Shown piece after piece: positions 8,764 to 16,192 of a stretch of 64,000 nucleotides of DNA. Numbering within the stretch: the first letter of the stretch is position 1; the number at the start of each line of letters is the position of its first letter. Where the stretch lies: assembly GCF_000300195.1 (NCBI RefSeq), contig NZ_AMQH01000010.1:1-64000 (forward strand), given 5' to 3'. The notes under the pieces were generated by a model. It was not told the DNA's origin and did not search any database. It worked only from the letters and a program-made list of their open reading frames with translations. The translations under genes were made by a program, and so were the position numbers. This DNA comes from Clostridium tunisiense TJ (lineage in GTDB: Bacteria; Bacillota; Clostridia; Clostridiales; Clostridiaceae).

Positions 8764-10068
8764 CTATAATTCCTTGTAACTTTTACTAATATCGCTACCA
8801 AGCTTCATATTCTTTATCTTAATTTTACCCTTTGCAACTTCTTCTTCGCCAATTAATATAACATTTTCAGCCCCTATCTTATTTGCATAACTCATGGTCT
8901 TCTTTAAAGGCGTATTCTCAAAGTATATTACTGCACCATAACCCCTTAATTGTAGGTATTTTAGCACTTCTCCACAATATTCTATTGTTTCTCCTATTGG
9001 TACTATTAGATAATCTAGCCTATTTTTCACCTCATATTTATCAATAAAACCAATTTCCTTTAGCACAAAAAATAGTCTGGTTATTCCTATGGAAATCCCA
9101 ACTCCAGGTAATATATTTTCTGTATAGTTCTCTGCTAAGTTATCATACCTTCCACCAGAGCATATAGAACCATAACTCTCATTTCCTAATAATACTGTTT
9201 CAAAAACCGTTCCTGTATAATAATCTAATCCTCTTATAATCCTTAGATTTATTTCAAATTCACTACTATCTACTCCTAGAATTCCTAGCATAAAGTTAAC
9301 TTTTCCTAACTCTTCTACACCTTCAATAAAATACTGGTTTTTAATATTAAAATTTGTGAGCTCTTCTAATACTTCTTCATTAGTTCCTTTAATGCTTAAC
9401 AACCTATTTAAATACTCACTTTTTTCATTACCTATAAGAATACTAAGCTCATTAATAAATACTTGTTTTTCTATTTTTTCATATTTATCAATTAATATCA
9501 TTACCTCAGCTGTACTTTCTATATTTAATTCACTTAATATGCCCCTTAATATTTTTCTATTGCTTATTTGAAATCTATAATTACTTAACCCTATTTCCTT
9601 AAATGCCTTAGAGGCTAAACTTATAACCCAAGCATCATTATTTATACTTAAACACCCTTTGCCAATAACATCAATATCACATTGATAAAACTCTCTATAT
9701 CTTCCCTTTTGATTCCTCTCTCCTCTATATACCTTTCCTATTTGATATCTCTTAAAAGGAAAAACTAACTCATTATAATACTGAGCTACGTACCTCGCAA
9801 AGGGAACTGTCAAATCAAATCTTAAAGCTAAATTATTTTTACCCTTTTGAAAACTATACACTTGCTTTTCGGTTTCCCCACCTGTCTTAGCAAGCAAAAC
9901 CTCTGCCTTTTCTATTATTGGTGTATCTATTGCCATGCACCCATTTCTTTCATATACACCTTTTATCTTATTTACTATATCATCAAATATTGCTTGATCC
10001 TTAGGTAATAGCTCCATAAATCCTGGTAATATACTTGGTTTAATAACATTGTTTTTCACTTTAATCAC
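8764..10068 (-). CDS. hisS: histidyl-tRNA synthetase
   Basis: A 434-residue class II synthetase. Seen: the start region KPSILPGFMELLP and motif 2 as 'YQIGKVYRGERNQKGRYREFYQCDID'. The histidine motif 'RGLDYYTGTVFE', the 'GGRYDNL' motif, the motif 3 region 'GVGISIGITRLF' and a full C-terminal anticodon-binding domain (from about residue 340, DYLIVPIGET...) are also present. The anticodon domain and intact catalytic motifs favour HisS over the regulatory paralogue HisZ, and no his biosynthesis genes are nearby. It has an attenuator-like leader with a His-rich peptide (see 10240-10470) rather than a T-box. Clostridia often carry another hisS beside aspS; whether this is the only copy cannot be told here. 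Confidence 0.88.
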   Translation of the reverse strand: MIKVKNNVIKPSILPGFMELLPKDQAIFDDIVNKIKGVYERNGCMAIDTPIIEKAEVLLAKTGGETEKQVYSFQKGKNNLALRFDLTVPFARYVAQYYNELVFPFKRYQIGKVYRGERNQKGRYREFYQCDIDVIGKGCLSINNDAWVISLASKAFKEIGLSNYRFQISNRKILRGILSELNIESTAEVMILIDKYEKIEKQVFINELSILIGNEKSEYLNRLLSIKGTNEEVLEELTNFNIKNQYFIEGVEELGKVNFMLGILGVDSSEFEINLRIIRGLDYYTGTVFETVLLGNESYGSICSGGRYDNLAENYTENILPGVGISIGITRLFFVLKEIGFIDKYEVKNRLDYLIVPIGETIEYCGEVLKYLQLRGYGAVIYFENTPLKKTMSYANKIGAENVILIGEEEVAKGKIKIKNMKLGSDISKSYKEL

Positions 10069-10085
10069 TCCTATAAATATTTTTT

Positions 10086-10108
10086 AATAATGAACAAGTT
10101 CATTTTGT
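10086..10108. repeat. interspersed palindromic repeat, copy A
   Basis: A 23-base sequence containing the perfect palindrome AATGAAC-aa-GTTCATT. It is identical over 23 bases to 50365-50387 and close to 42025-42047. It lies between the attenuator terminator and the hisS ribosome binding site. Confidence 0.6.
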
Positions 10109-10239
10109 AGGTCAATTTTGGAAGGACATTTTACTAAACAAAATCACCTTTATTACAACAAAGTTTAACTTTTAGCATAAGACTCCCACCTGAAAACTAA
10201 GGGAGAATTATCCTTCTAAAACATTTTTAAATACAACAA

Positions 10240-10372
10240 AAGCCATGTAGGCATATATCCCACATGGCTTAATAAATTACGATTGCACTTAATTTATCAT
10301 TACCTAGAGATACAAGCCTAATGCTAATAGACTTGTATCTGCTTTTTTACAGATCAAGTCTCTAGTAATGAT
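10240..10372 (-). promoter_or_regulatory. his attenuator: alternative hairpins and terminator
   Basis: In the transcript several segments are mutually exclusive. The leader's His/Tyr/stop codons (10372-10362) can pair with a segment near 10296-10307. AGACTTG..ATCTG (10363-10350) pairs with CAGAT..CAAGTCT (10341-10329). AGATACAAG in that second arm pairs instead with CTTGTATCT (about 10310-10318). A 12-bp terminator stem follows (10270-10259 with 10251-10240, one G-U pair), then TTTTGTTGT. This is the classical layout in which ribosome stalling at His codons decides termination. The RNA pairings are read by eye; the regulatory outcome is inference. Confidence 0.75.
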
Positions 10373-10412
10373 GATGTATGTTGTTTTGTTTAACAATACT
10401 AAGTACTCTCAT
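10362..10412 (-). CDS. his leader peptide (MRVLSIVKQNNIHHHY)
   Basis: A 16-codon open frame on the minus strand with a strong ribosome binding site (AGGAGGAAAGTT directly before ATG). It ends with three consecutive CAT histidine codons, one Tyr and TAG. It sits about 20 bases after a good promoter and just before overlapping hairpins and a terminator, upstream of hisS. In enteric his operons such a peptide senses charged tRNA-His by ribosome stalling; the same role is inferred here. It is too short for ORF callers but its context is convincing. Confidence 0.8.
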   Translation of the reverse strand: MRVLSIVKQNNIHHHY

Positions 10413-10441
10413 AACTTTCCTCCTAAAATTATATTACTATT

Positions 10442-10470
10442 ATAATACAACAATCCCTTATAAAGTTCAA
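10442..10470 (-). promoter_or_regulatory. promoter of the his leader and hisS
   Basis: On the minus strand: TTGAAC (10465-10470), a 17-base spacer, TATTAT (10442-10447). The leader peptide ribosome binding site follows about 20 bases on. Confidence 0.75.
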
Positions 10471-10537
10471 ATGTATTTCATATCTTTACTTCTTGAAAAA
10501 TCTAGAAGTTGACAATTTGTTGAAAGGATTGCTTACG

Positions 10538-10558
10538 CAATTTATTGTACGGTTCATC
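10538..10558 (-). repeat. degenerate rlmH 3'-end-like site (possible outer attachment site)
   Basis: Read on the minus strand this gives D-E-P-Y-N-K-L, against the RlmH ending G-E-P-Y-H-K-stop. The core GAACCGTAC is shared exactly with the site at 14377-14400. The stop codon and the His codon are lost. It is in the same orientation as the better copies and marks the left edge of the accessory block, but by itself it could be chance. Confidence 0.35.
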
Positions 10559-10610
10559 TTATAAGTTGCAAATAAAGTTTAATAAGCAAACATTTATATA
10601 AAATTATAAT

Positions 10611-11300
10611 CTAAAGTGGTTTTATATAAACATTTTTAGACAATTCTCTAAGCTCATCTATATCTAATACATATATTTTTTTATCCTCACATTTTATAAT
10701 TGATTTTGTTTCCATTTCTTTAAGTGTTCTGTTTAAGTGCCTATATGTTGTACCTAAAAACTGTGCAATATCTAAATATGATGAATTCAAAATTATGCAA
10801 TCCTTATCTGTTAAATGTTCAATTAAATAACTAGATAATCTGTTAGTAAGTGGGTATATAAAATTATATGAACTATTGTTAATAGTCCCATAAAGCTTTT
10901 CACTCAAAGAATCTACTAAATGGTGTAAAAACTTTACATCATTAATGTACTTTTCTCTAAGTATTTCTGAAGGTATCGCTATTAAATAAGTATCTTCTAC
11001 TGCATCAACATTGCAAAGTATAGGAATATCCTTTAAAAGTTCTAAATCCCCTATGGTATTAAAAGCTGTATAAAATTTTAAAAGCATTGACTTTCCATTT
11101 TCAAAAGGATAATAAATTTTAATTTTACCATCTACAAGTAAATAATAATATTTAAGTTCTTCTCCTGCTTCTAGTATATATTCTTCCTTTTCGTAGAAGT
11201 AAAGTTGACTCTGTTTTAATATTTCATCATCAAATATCTTATCAATATTATTTTTTTTTATATAATTATTTAAAAGTATATCATCAAAAACTTTTCTCAT
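10611..11300 (-). CDS. Crp/Fnr-family transcriptional regulator (YeiL-like)
   Basis: A 229-residue regulator. It has an N-terminal cyclic-nucleotide-binding-fold domain (roughly residues 20-135, with the 'ILEAGEELKYYYLLVDGKIKIYY' beta-roll pattern). The C-terminal winged HTH includes 'SSYLDIAQFLGTTYRHLNRTLKEME'. I set the start at 11300 because AGGAGGAGTT directly precedes that ATG; the frame is open for 11 codons more. There is no N-terminal cysteine cluster, so it is not an FNR-type iron-sulfur sensor. It is divergent from a YdcZ-type gene, a common pairing for this regulator type, and a perfect palindrome in the shared spacer is a likely operator. Effector unknown. Confidence 0.85.
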   Translation of the reverse strand: MRKVFDDILLNNYIKKNNIDKIFDDEILKQSQLYFYEKEEYILEAGEELKYYYLLVDGKIKIYYPFENGKSMLLKFYTAFNTIGDLELLKDIPILCNVDAVEDTYLIAIPSEILREKYINDVKFLHHLVDSLSEKLYGTINNSSYNFIYPLTNRLSSYLIEHLTDKDCIILNSSYLDIAQFLGTTYRHLNRTLKEMETKSIIKCEDKKIYVLDIDELRELSKNVYIKPL

Positions 11301-11311
11301 AACTCCTCCTA

Positions 11312-11329
11312 ACATGACCAATGTCATGT
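11312..11329. promoter_or_regulatory. palindromic operator between Crp/Fnr and ydcZ-like genes
   Basis: A perfect inverted repeat ACATGAC-caat-GTCATGT. The half-site spacing suits a dimeric Crp/Fnr-fold protein, and it lies 12 bases upstream of the regulator's start codon. Autoregulation plus control of the divergent gene is inferred. Confidence 0.65.
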
Positions 11330-11387
11330 GCAAATTATTATAAATATATTATTTTATTAGTGATGACTTGTAAAGGGGTGAATTAAT

Positions 11388-11717
11388 TTGAGTATGTATG
11401 GAAATCTAGCTGTTTTAAACGGTATTCTTCTTGCAATAATGATATTCTTAAATAGTGTTTTATCAAAAAAGATAGGATTATATAATAGTACATTAATTCA
11501 CCATATATTTGGATTTATACTAATTTTAATAGTATCTACAGTTATACTTCGATTTATTGGTCAAATGCTTACAAGTGCTATTATAGATTATTGGTATTTC
11601 AATATCTTTTCTATGGGGAAGGTCATAGGCTGTATTCTTTTTTTAATAGGTATTATACTTAATGCCAAATCTAATGAAAAATATAAACAAAATCAAATTA
11701 AATCTCTCAATAATTAA
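11388..11717 (+). CDS. short YdcZ/DUF606-like membrane protein with internal gap
   Basis: A 109-residue, almost wholly hydrophobic protein with TTG start (GGGGTG before it); an ATG at 11394 is the alternative. The N-terminal part (NGILLAIMIFLNSVLSKKIGLYNST) and the C-terminal part (IGQMLTSAIIDYW...VIGCILFLIGIILN) line up with the two ends of DUF606/YdcZ transporters. The full-length relative at 26164-26595 shows about 35-40 middle residues missing here, including the central helices. Reading frame, ribosome binding site and neighbour pairing are intact, so it is an in-frame shortened gene rather than an obvious wreck. Function of the shortened form unknown. Confidence 0.65.
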   Translation: MSMYGNLAVLNGILLAIMIFLNSVLSKKIGLYNSTLIHHIFGFILILIVSTVILRFIGQMLTSAIIDYWYFNIFSMGKVIGCILFLIGIILNAKSNEKYKQNQIKSLNN

Positions 11718-11748
11718 ATTATTTATATAAAAGGCTGGAGGATATATT

Positions 11749-12441
11749 ATGAAATATGAAGTGATATTATTTGATGCAGATGATACTTTATTCGATTTTA
11801 AAAAGTCTGAAAGAGAGGCTTTTAAGAATACTATACTAGAATTTAATATGGAATATGATGAAAATAACCATTTAAAAACTTACCAAGAAATAAATGCAGT
11901 TATATGGAAAGAATTTGAACAAGGACTTATCACACAGGAAAAACTAAAGGTGGAAAGATTTAAAAGACTATCAAATAGATTGCATATAAGTTTTGATGAA
12001 AATAACTTTGCAAAGTCATATATGGTACATTTAGCTAATGCATCATTTCTGTATGATGATAGTATAGATCTTATAAAGAATTTAAGTAAATCTTACAAGC
12101 TTTCTATAGTAACTAATGGTCTTACCTTTGTTCAGAATGGACGGATTAGAAAGTCCATTATATCAAAATATTTTGCTGATATAGTGATATCTGAAGAAAT
12201 ATTAATATCGAAACCAAACCCTAAAATTTTTCAACATGCTTTAAAAAATATAAATCATATTGATAAAAGCAAAGTATTAATGGTAGGGGATAGCTTAACT
12301 TCTGATATACAAGGTGGAATAAACTTTGGCATAGATACATGCTGGTACAACCCTAATAAAATTTCAAATGAAACATCAATAAAACCTACCTATGAAATTT
12401 CTAATTTTAATGAACTTAAGTCTTTATTACTTAATTCATAA
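11749..12441 (+). CDS. HAD-family nucleotidase, YjjG-like
   Basis: A 230-residue haloacid dehalogenase-superfamily phosphatase of the YjjG (non-canonical pyrimidine nucleotidase) type, which removes phosphate from damaged or odd nucleoside monophosphates. Seen: motif I DADDTLFDF (D10, D12), a helical C1 cap, motif II 'VTNG', motif III lysine in 'SKPNPKIF', and motif IV 'VGDSLTSDI'. It begins 31 bases after the YdcZ-like gene with CTGGAGG as ribosome binding site, so the two are probably co-transcribed. It lies in the accessory block beside rlmH-like repeats. Confidence 0.85.
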   Translation: MKYEVILFDADDTLFDFKKSEREAFKNTILEFNMEYDENNHLKTYQEINAVIWKEFEQGLITQEKLKVERFKRLSNRLHISFDENNFAKSYMVHLANASFLYDDSIDLIKNLSKSYKLSIVTNGLTFVQNGRIRKSIISKYFADIVISEEILISKPNPKIFQHALKNINHIDKSKVLMVGDSLTSDIQGGINFGIDTCWYNPNKISNETSIKPTYEISNFNELKSLLLNS

Positions 12442-12463
12442 AAATCCCCATAATTAATATGGT

Positions 12464-12499
12464 AAAAGGTATATAACTATACTTAGTTCTATACCTTTT
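12464..12499 (+). terminator. terminator of the ydcZ-like/yjjG unit
   Basis: AAAAGGTATA (12464-12473) pairs with TATACCTTTT (12490-12499), 22 bases past the YjjG stop. The stem is A/T-rich, so strength is uncertain. Confidence 0.55.
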
Positions 12500-12518
12500 A
12501 TGATATTTGTAGAAATCT

Positions 12519-12542
12519 CATTCACTTATGGTACGATTCTCT
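12519..12542 (-). repeat. rlmH 3'-end-like attachment site
   Basis: On the minus strand it encodes R-E-S-Y-H-K-stop (TGA), a near copy of the RlmH ending G-E-P-Y-H-K-stop. It matches 20 of 24 bases of the site at 14377-14400 and 18 of 24 of the rlmH end at 19903-19926, in the same orientation. Interpreted as a junction left by insertion of an element at the 3' end of rlmH. Confidence 0.7.
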
Positions 12543-12630
12543 CTATCAGTTACAAGTGCAAATGTTTTTATATTTTTTACTCTGTTAAGCTATACGACAT
12601 ATTGTCATATCTAAAAACATTTTATATACT

Positions 12631-13500
12631 TTATCTTGAAATTATTTCTACACCATCTTCCGTTACAAGAACTGTATGCTCCCATTGTGCTGAAAGAGAG
12701 CCATCCTTTGTAAATGCAGTCCATCCATCATCTTCATCGATAAACACTTCATGACTTCCTGCATTTATCATAGGTTCAATTGTAAAAACCATTCCTGGAA
12801 CTAAAATCATATCCGTTCCTCTTTTTCCAAAATGATATACAAAGGGCTCTTCGTGAATATCTAATCCAATCCCATGACCTCCAAAATCCCTAACTACTGA
12901 ATAGCCCTTACTTTGCGCATACTCTTGAATTGCAGCTCCAATATCTCCTAAAAATCCCCACGGCTTAACTTCTTGTATTCCTACTTCTAAACATTCCTTA
13001 GAGGTGTTAACTAATTCTTCAGCCTCCTCATTTACCTCTCCAATCATAAACATTCTTGAAGCATCTGAATAATATCCATTAAGCATAGTTGTTGCATCTA
13101 CATTTATAATATCTCCTCTTTTAAGTACTACATCTTTACTTGGTATTCCATGACATACCTCACTATTTATTGATGTACAAACACTTTTAGGGAATCCATC
13201 GTAATTTAGAGTTGCTGGTGTCCCTCCATTAGATACTGTATAGTTATATACTAAATCATCTATTTCTTGTGTTGTCATACCTTCTTTAATATTGTCACTA
13301 ATTAAATCTAAAACACCATTATTAATCTTAGCACTTTCTCTTATTCCTTCAATTTGCTTTTTAGTCTTTATAAGTTTTCCTGTTGGTACTATGTGTCCTT
13401 TTCTTTTTAAGCTTATTAATTTTTCATCAAATCCTAAATGACATGTCTTATATTTCAAACCACTTCCACACCAACAAAGGTCATTTCTATTTAATACCAT
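12631..13500 (-). CDS. map: methionine aminopeptidase with SEC-C motif (island copy)
   Basis: A 289-residue type I methionine aminopeptidase that removes the initiator Met from new proteins. A SEC-C zinc-binding motif (NDLCWCGSGLKYKTCH, about residues 5-20) precedes the pita-bread catalytic domain. Metal ligands are in 'INVDATTMLNGYYSDASR', 'GGHGIGLDIHEEPF', 'TIEPMI' and 'WEHTVLV'. A close full-length paralogue lies at 39095-39961. This one lies 21 bases after an XRE regulator gene and inside the block bounded by rlmH-like repeats, so it is probably an accessory copy carried by a mobile unit. Confidence 0.93.
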   Translation of the reverse strand: MVLNRNDLCWCGSGLKYKTCHLGFDEKLISLKRKGHIVPTGKLIKTKKQIEGIRESAKINNGVLDLISDNIKEGMTTQEIDDLVYNYTVSNGGTPATLNYDGFPKSVCTSINSEVCHGIPSKDVVLKRGDIINVDATTMLNGYYSDASRMFMIGEVNEEAEELVNTSKECLEVGIQEVKPWGFLGDIGAAIQEYAQSKGYSVVRDFGGHGIGLDIHEEPFVYHFGKRGTDMILVPGMVFTIEPMINAGSHEVFIDEDDGWTAFTKDGSLSAQWEHTVLVTEDGVEIISR

Positions 13501-13521
13501 AATCTTCTCTCCGTTTATCCA

Positions 13522-14202
13522 TTATTTAATTACTCCACCATGAAAAAAACATTCATAAACTTTATTATTATTGAAATAAATTTCCTCATAGCCTTGAAAC
13601 CACTCAAATTTCCCTTTGATAATGCAATGATATTTATGCTGACCTTTTTCATGTATAATTGGTCCACGATAAGGATTATCTTTAGAAACCAAACTTAATA
13701 CTTCTTTTAAAAATTTTTCTGAAAATGCCTCATCTAAAACCCTTCCTGCATAATTCATTGACCACAATGGAATATCATTTCTCCATAATGCTTCTTCTCC
13801 AGAAAATTGTTTCCCTCCTAAATATGTATCAATATATTTTAATTCACCTTCTACATATTCAAAATCATGAGAATTAGGTCTTGATGCCTTAATTTCCTCA
13901 CCATTTCCTGCATATGTGGATTTTTTAGCCTTACATAAAAAATCAATTACGTCTCCATTTAAATCATTAACTTTATTGGATACTATATTTAAATGGCTAT
14001 TTTCTTCATAATCATTAACTAATTTATCAATACTTACATTAAAGAAATCACTTATGGAAATTAACCGTGCAATGTCTGGATAGGACTGACCAACTTCCCA
14101 CTTGGCAACTGCTTGTCTTGAAATACCTATAATTTCAGCTAATTTCTCTTGTGATAATCCCCTTGCTTTTCTCAATGTTTGCAATTGCTCTTGAAAACTC
14201 AC
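13522..14202 (-). CDS. XRE-family regulator with DUF5680 domain
   Basis: A 226-residue protein. Residues 1-62 form a Cro/CI-type helix-turn-helix (LRKARGLSQEKLAEIIGISRQAVAKWEVGQSYPDIARLISISDFF). The rest (about 85-226) carries the DUF5680 pattern: 'FLCKAKKSTYAG', 'SRPNSHDFEY', 'YIDTYLGGKQFSGEEALW', 'WSMNYAGRV', 'NPYRGP', 'WFQGYEEI', 'FHGGVIK'. The domain's function is unknown; it looks like a ligand sensor. It is the first gene of a two-gene unit with the island map copy. A palindrome 28 bases upstream may be its operator. Confidence 0.87.
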   Translation of the reverse strand: MSFQEQLQTLRKARGLSQEKLAEIIGISRQAVAKWEVGQSYPDIARLISISDFFNVSIDKLVNDYEENSHLNIVSNKVNDLNGDVIDFLCKAKKSTYAGNGEEIKASRPNSHDFEYVEGELKYIDTYLGGKQFSGEEALWRNDIPLWSMNYAGRVLDEAFSEKFLKEVLSLVSKDNPYRGPIIHEKGQHKYHCIIKGKFEWFQGYEEIYFNNNKVYECFFHGGVIK

Positions 14203-14229
14203 TTTTACTCACCTCTAAAATCAGTATAC

Positions 14230-14243
14230 TACCATTTTTGGTA
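14230..14243. promoter_or_regulatory. possible XRE operator
   Basis: A perfect palindrome TACCA-tttt-TGGTA 28 bases upstream of the XRE start codon. Autoregulation through such a site is typical of the family but is inferred here. Confidence 0.45.
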
Positions 14244-14376
14244 TCCTTCTACCAACTGAATATAGCAAAGTTGACAACTATAGGTAGCCTTTAAATAAAA
14301 AAATAATAGGTGTAAATTTTATTTTCTAATTACATCTATTATTAATAGCATATTAAATGCCTTCTACAATCATTTG

Positions 14377-14400
14377 CATTTACTTATGGTACGGTTCACC
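14377..14400 (-). repeat. rlmH 3'-end-like attachment site
   Basis: On the minus strand it encodes Y-G-E-P-Y-H-K-stop (TAA), exactly the last residues of RlmH. It matches 20 of 24 bases of the true rlmH end (19903-19926), and all four differences are silent third-codon changes. No other part of rlmH is present. Same orientation as rlmH. This is what remains when an element carrying its own version of the rlmH tail inserts at the rlmH 3' end. Confidence 0.8.
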
Positions 14401-14469
14401 GTAACAGTACTATTGGAGGTTTTTACAAAATAAAGAGTATATCACTGTTATGACACACCCCTTATTCAT

Positions 14470-16179
14470 CTACTTCCTATACTTTTTTACTATAGCTTCA
14501 AAGTCTAAACCTCTCCAAGTCTTTTTCCACTCTTGTAAATAATTAATATCATTTGACTCTGGTTCTGGTGAGCATCTTTCTACCTTTATAATTGATGGCA
14601 TCACAACTGAATCTCCAATTAGGATAGCCTCACCACTCCCCAGTGATGGCAATGTGTCTGTTACTGTTCCAAGACTATCAGGAAGTAGTCTTTTTACATA
14701 GCCCTGGTCTTGAGGATTTGTCAATCTCATAACAACAAAATTACTACACTGTGAGAAAATAGTTTCAGAAATCTCGGAAGGTCTTTGACTTACTATAGCT
14801 AAAGTTACCCCATACTTTCTACCTTCTTTAGCTATTCTTTCAATTGAAATTCTTGATGAATTATATTTTGTATCTTTTAACTTTGGTACATATTTATGCG
14901 CTTCTTCATATACGAGTAATAACGGAGCAACGCAATCCTTTCCATTAAGTTGCTTCAGGTAATATCCACACTCAAACATTAATCTAGATATTAATGAAAC
15001 AGTTATGCTTAAAACTTCAAATGGAACTCCACTTAAATCAATAATTGTTACATTACTATTATTTTCAGATTTATATCCAAGAAGTTCAGTTAATACATCA
15101 CTAAACTTCATATTAATTGCTTCCGCTCCAAAAAGAAATTCTAATCTCTTATCATTAAGCTTGTTTCTAATCCTAGATATAAATTTCTCTAGTGAGCCGT
15201 CATTGTAAGTTCCTTTACTAACAGAACCATTCTTCTGTTCATCGAATTCATACTCATTAGTAAAATATGAGTCAAACTTTTCATCGTCATTCTTAAATTC
15301 TTTTTTAGCATCTTTAATCATTATTTCATCTGAGTTTTTAGAATTTCTTGTTTCCTTACTAAGATTTATAATGCTTGTTAGTATTTCATGCATAGAAAAT
15401 GTTACTGGTGTATCAAAAGATACATCTTTTTCACTAGAGTTTTTTATCTGCTTATTTCTTGTTATTACTCTTCTAAGAAGATTCACTTGATTATATGCTT
15501 GATTTTCTCCAGTTTCCACAAAAATTTCTTCTAACTCCTCTCCATTCATTAACCAGTAAGGTAAGTGCAAAGTTGATACATCTATATAATTGCAGCTTGG
15601 AAAAGCACTTTTATACTCAGAGTGTATATCGAAGATAAAAATATGTGAATTATTCAGACCTTCATAATTACTTTCTTTGGCAACTTTTGCTTCTTGTAAT
15701 ATCTTTGCTACAGTATGTGATTTACCGGAGCCAGTTGAGCCAATTATAGCTATATGCTTATTAAAAAACTTGTCACCATTAACTGGTACTAATATATCTT
15801 CATTCTGTAATAATCGTGCAAAATTAAACTTCTTAACCTCTTCAATCTGATTATATATCTTTCGAATTTCTTCTTTTTTAGCTGGTTCAACGCCAGTTGG
15901 TGGTATAGCTATATTATTTCCACCCCTCATGAACTTTCCTGTACTATCTAGAAACCCAATTGGAACAGCTTCAAGAATATACCTTTTTTCAGTTCCTGGT
16001 TCTACCTGTTCAATGATAAAGTTCTCAATCATTGCTATTATCGCACAGTCCTGTGAGTCAGACACCCTTAAATAAGAACCAACAGCAAATTTTTCTTCCG
16101 CCACTTTAAAATCATCAATATTGTTTACCTTGATTCTTATTTTATCTGGCAATACTGAAATAACCTCAGCATTAGGCAT
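14470..16179 (-). CDS. HerA-like hexameric ATPase/translocase (defence type)
   Basis: A 569-residue HerA/FtsK-superfamily ATPase. An N-terminal HAS-barrel-like region (residues 1-90) leads to Walker A GSTGSGKS at 147-154 and Walker B 'LLLVYEEAH' near 417-425. The sensor/arginine region 'GRKYGVTLAIVSQRPSEIS' and the C-terminal 'LPSLGSGEAILIGD' are also seen. Chromosomal archaeal HerA works with NurA in end resection. Bacterial HerA next to DUF4297 or SIR2 nucleases forms large complexes that act against phages. The gene begins 13 bases after the DUF4297-like gene and both are read leftwards as one operon. Defence is inferred from this pairing and the mobile context. Confidence 0.9.
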   Translation of the reverse strand: MPNAEVISVLPDKIRIKVNNIDDFKVAEEKFAVGSYLRVSDSQDCAIIAMIENFIIEQVEPGTEKRYILEAVPIGFLDSTGKFMRGGNNIAIPPTGVEPAKKEEIRKIYNQIEEVKKFNFARLLQNEDILVPVNGDKFFNKHIAIIGSTGSGKSHTVAKILQEAKVAKESNYEGLNNSHIFIFDIHSEYKSAFPSCNYIDVSTLHLPYWLMNGEELEEIFVETGENQAYNQVNLLRRVITRNKQIKNSSEKDVSFDTPVTFSMHEILTSIINLSKETRNSKNSDEIMIKDAKKEFKNDDEKFDSYFTNEYEFDEQKNGSVSKGTYNDGSLEKFISRIRNKLNDKRLEFLFGAEAINMKFSDVLTELLGYKSENNSNVTIIDLSGVPFEVLSITVSLISRLMFECGYYLKQLNGKDCVAPLLLVYEEAHKYVPKLKDTKYNSSRISIERIAKEGRKYGVTLAIVSQRPSEISETIFSQCSNFVVMRLTNPQDQGYVKRLLPDSLGTVTDTLPSLGSGEAILIGDSVVMPSIIKVERCSPEPESNDINYLQEWKKTWRGLDFEAIVKKYRK

Positions 16180-16192
16180 TAAAATTCCCCCC

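Noticed and set aside
8764..10068. HisZ (ATP phosphoribosyltransferase regulatory subunit) as identity
   Set aside because: Full catalytic motifs and an anticodon-binding domain are present and no hisG or other his genes are near, so HisS is preferred.
14470..16179. Conjugative coupling ATPase of a mobile element
   Set aside because: The HAS-barrel-type N-terminus, sequence pattern and nuclease partner fit HerA; no relaxase or secretion genes are nearby.
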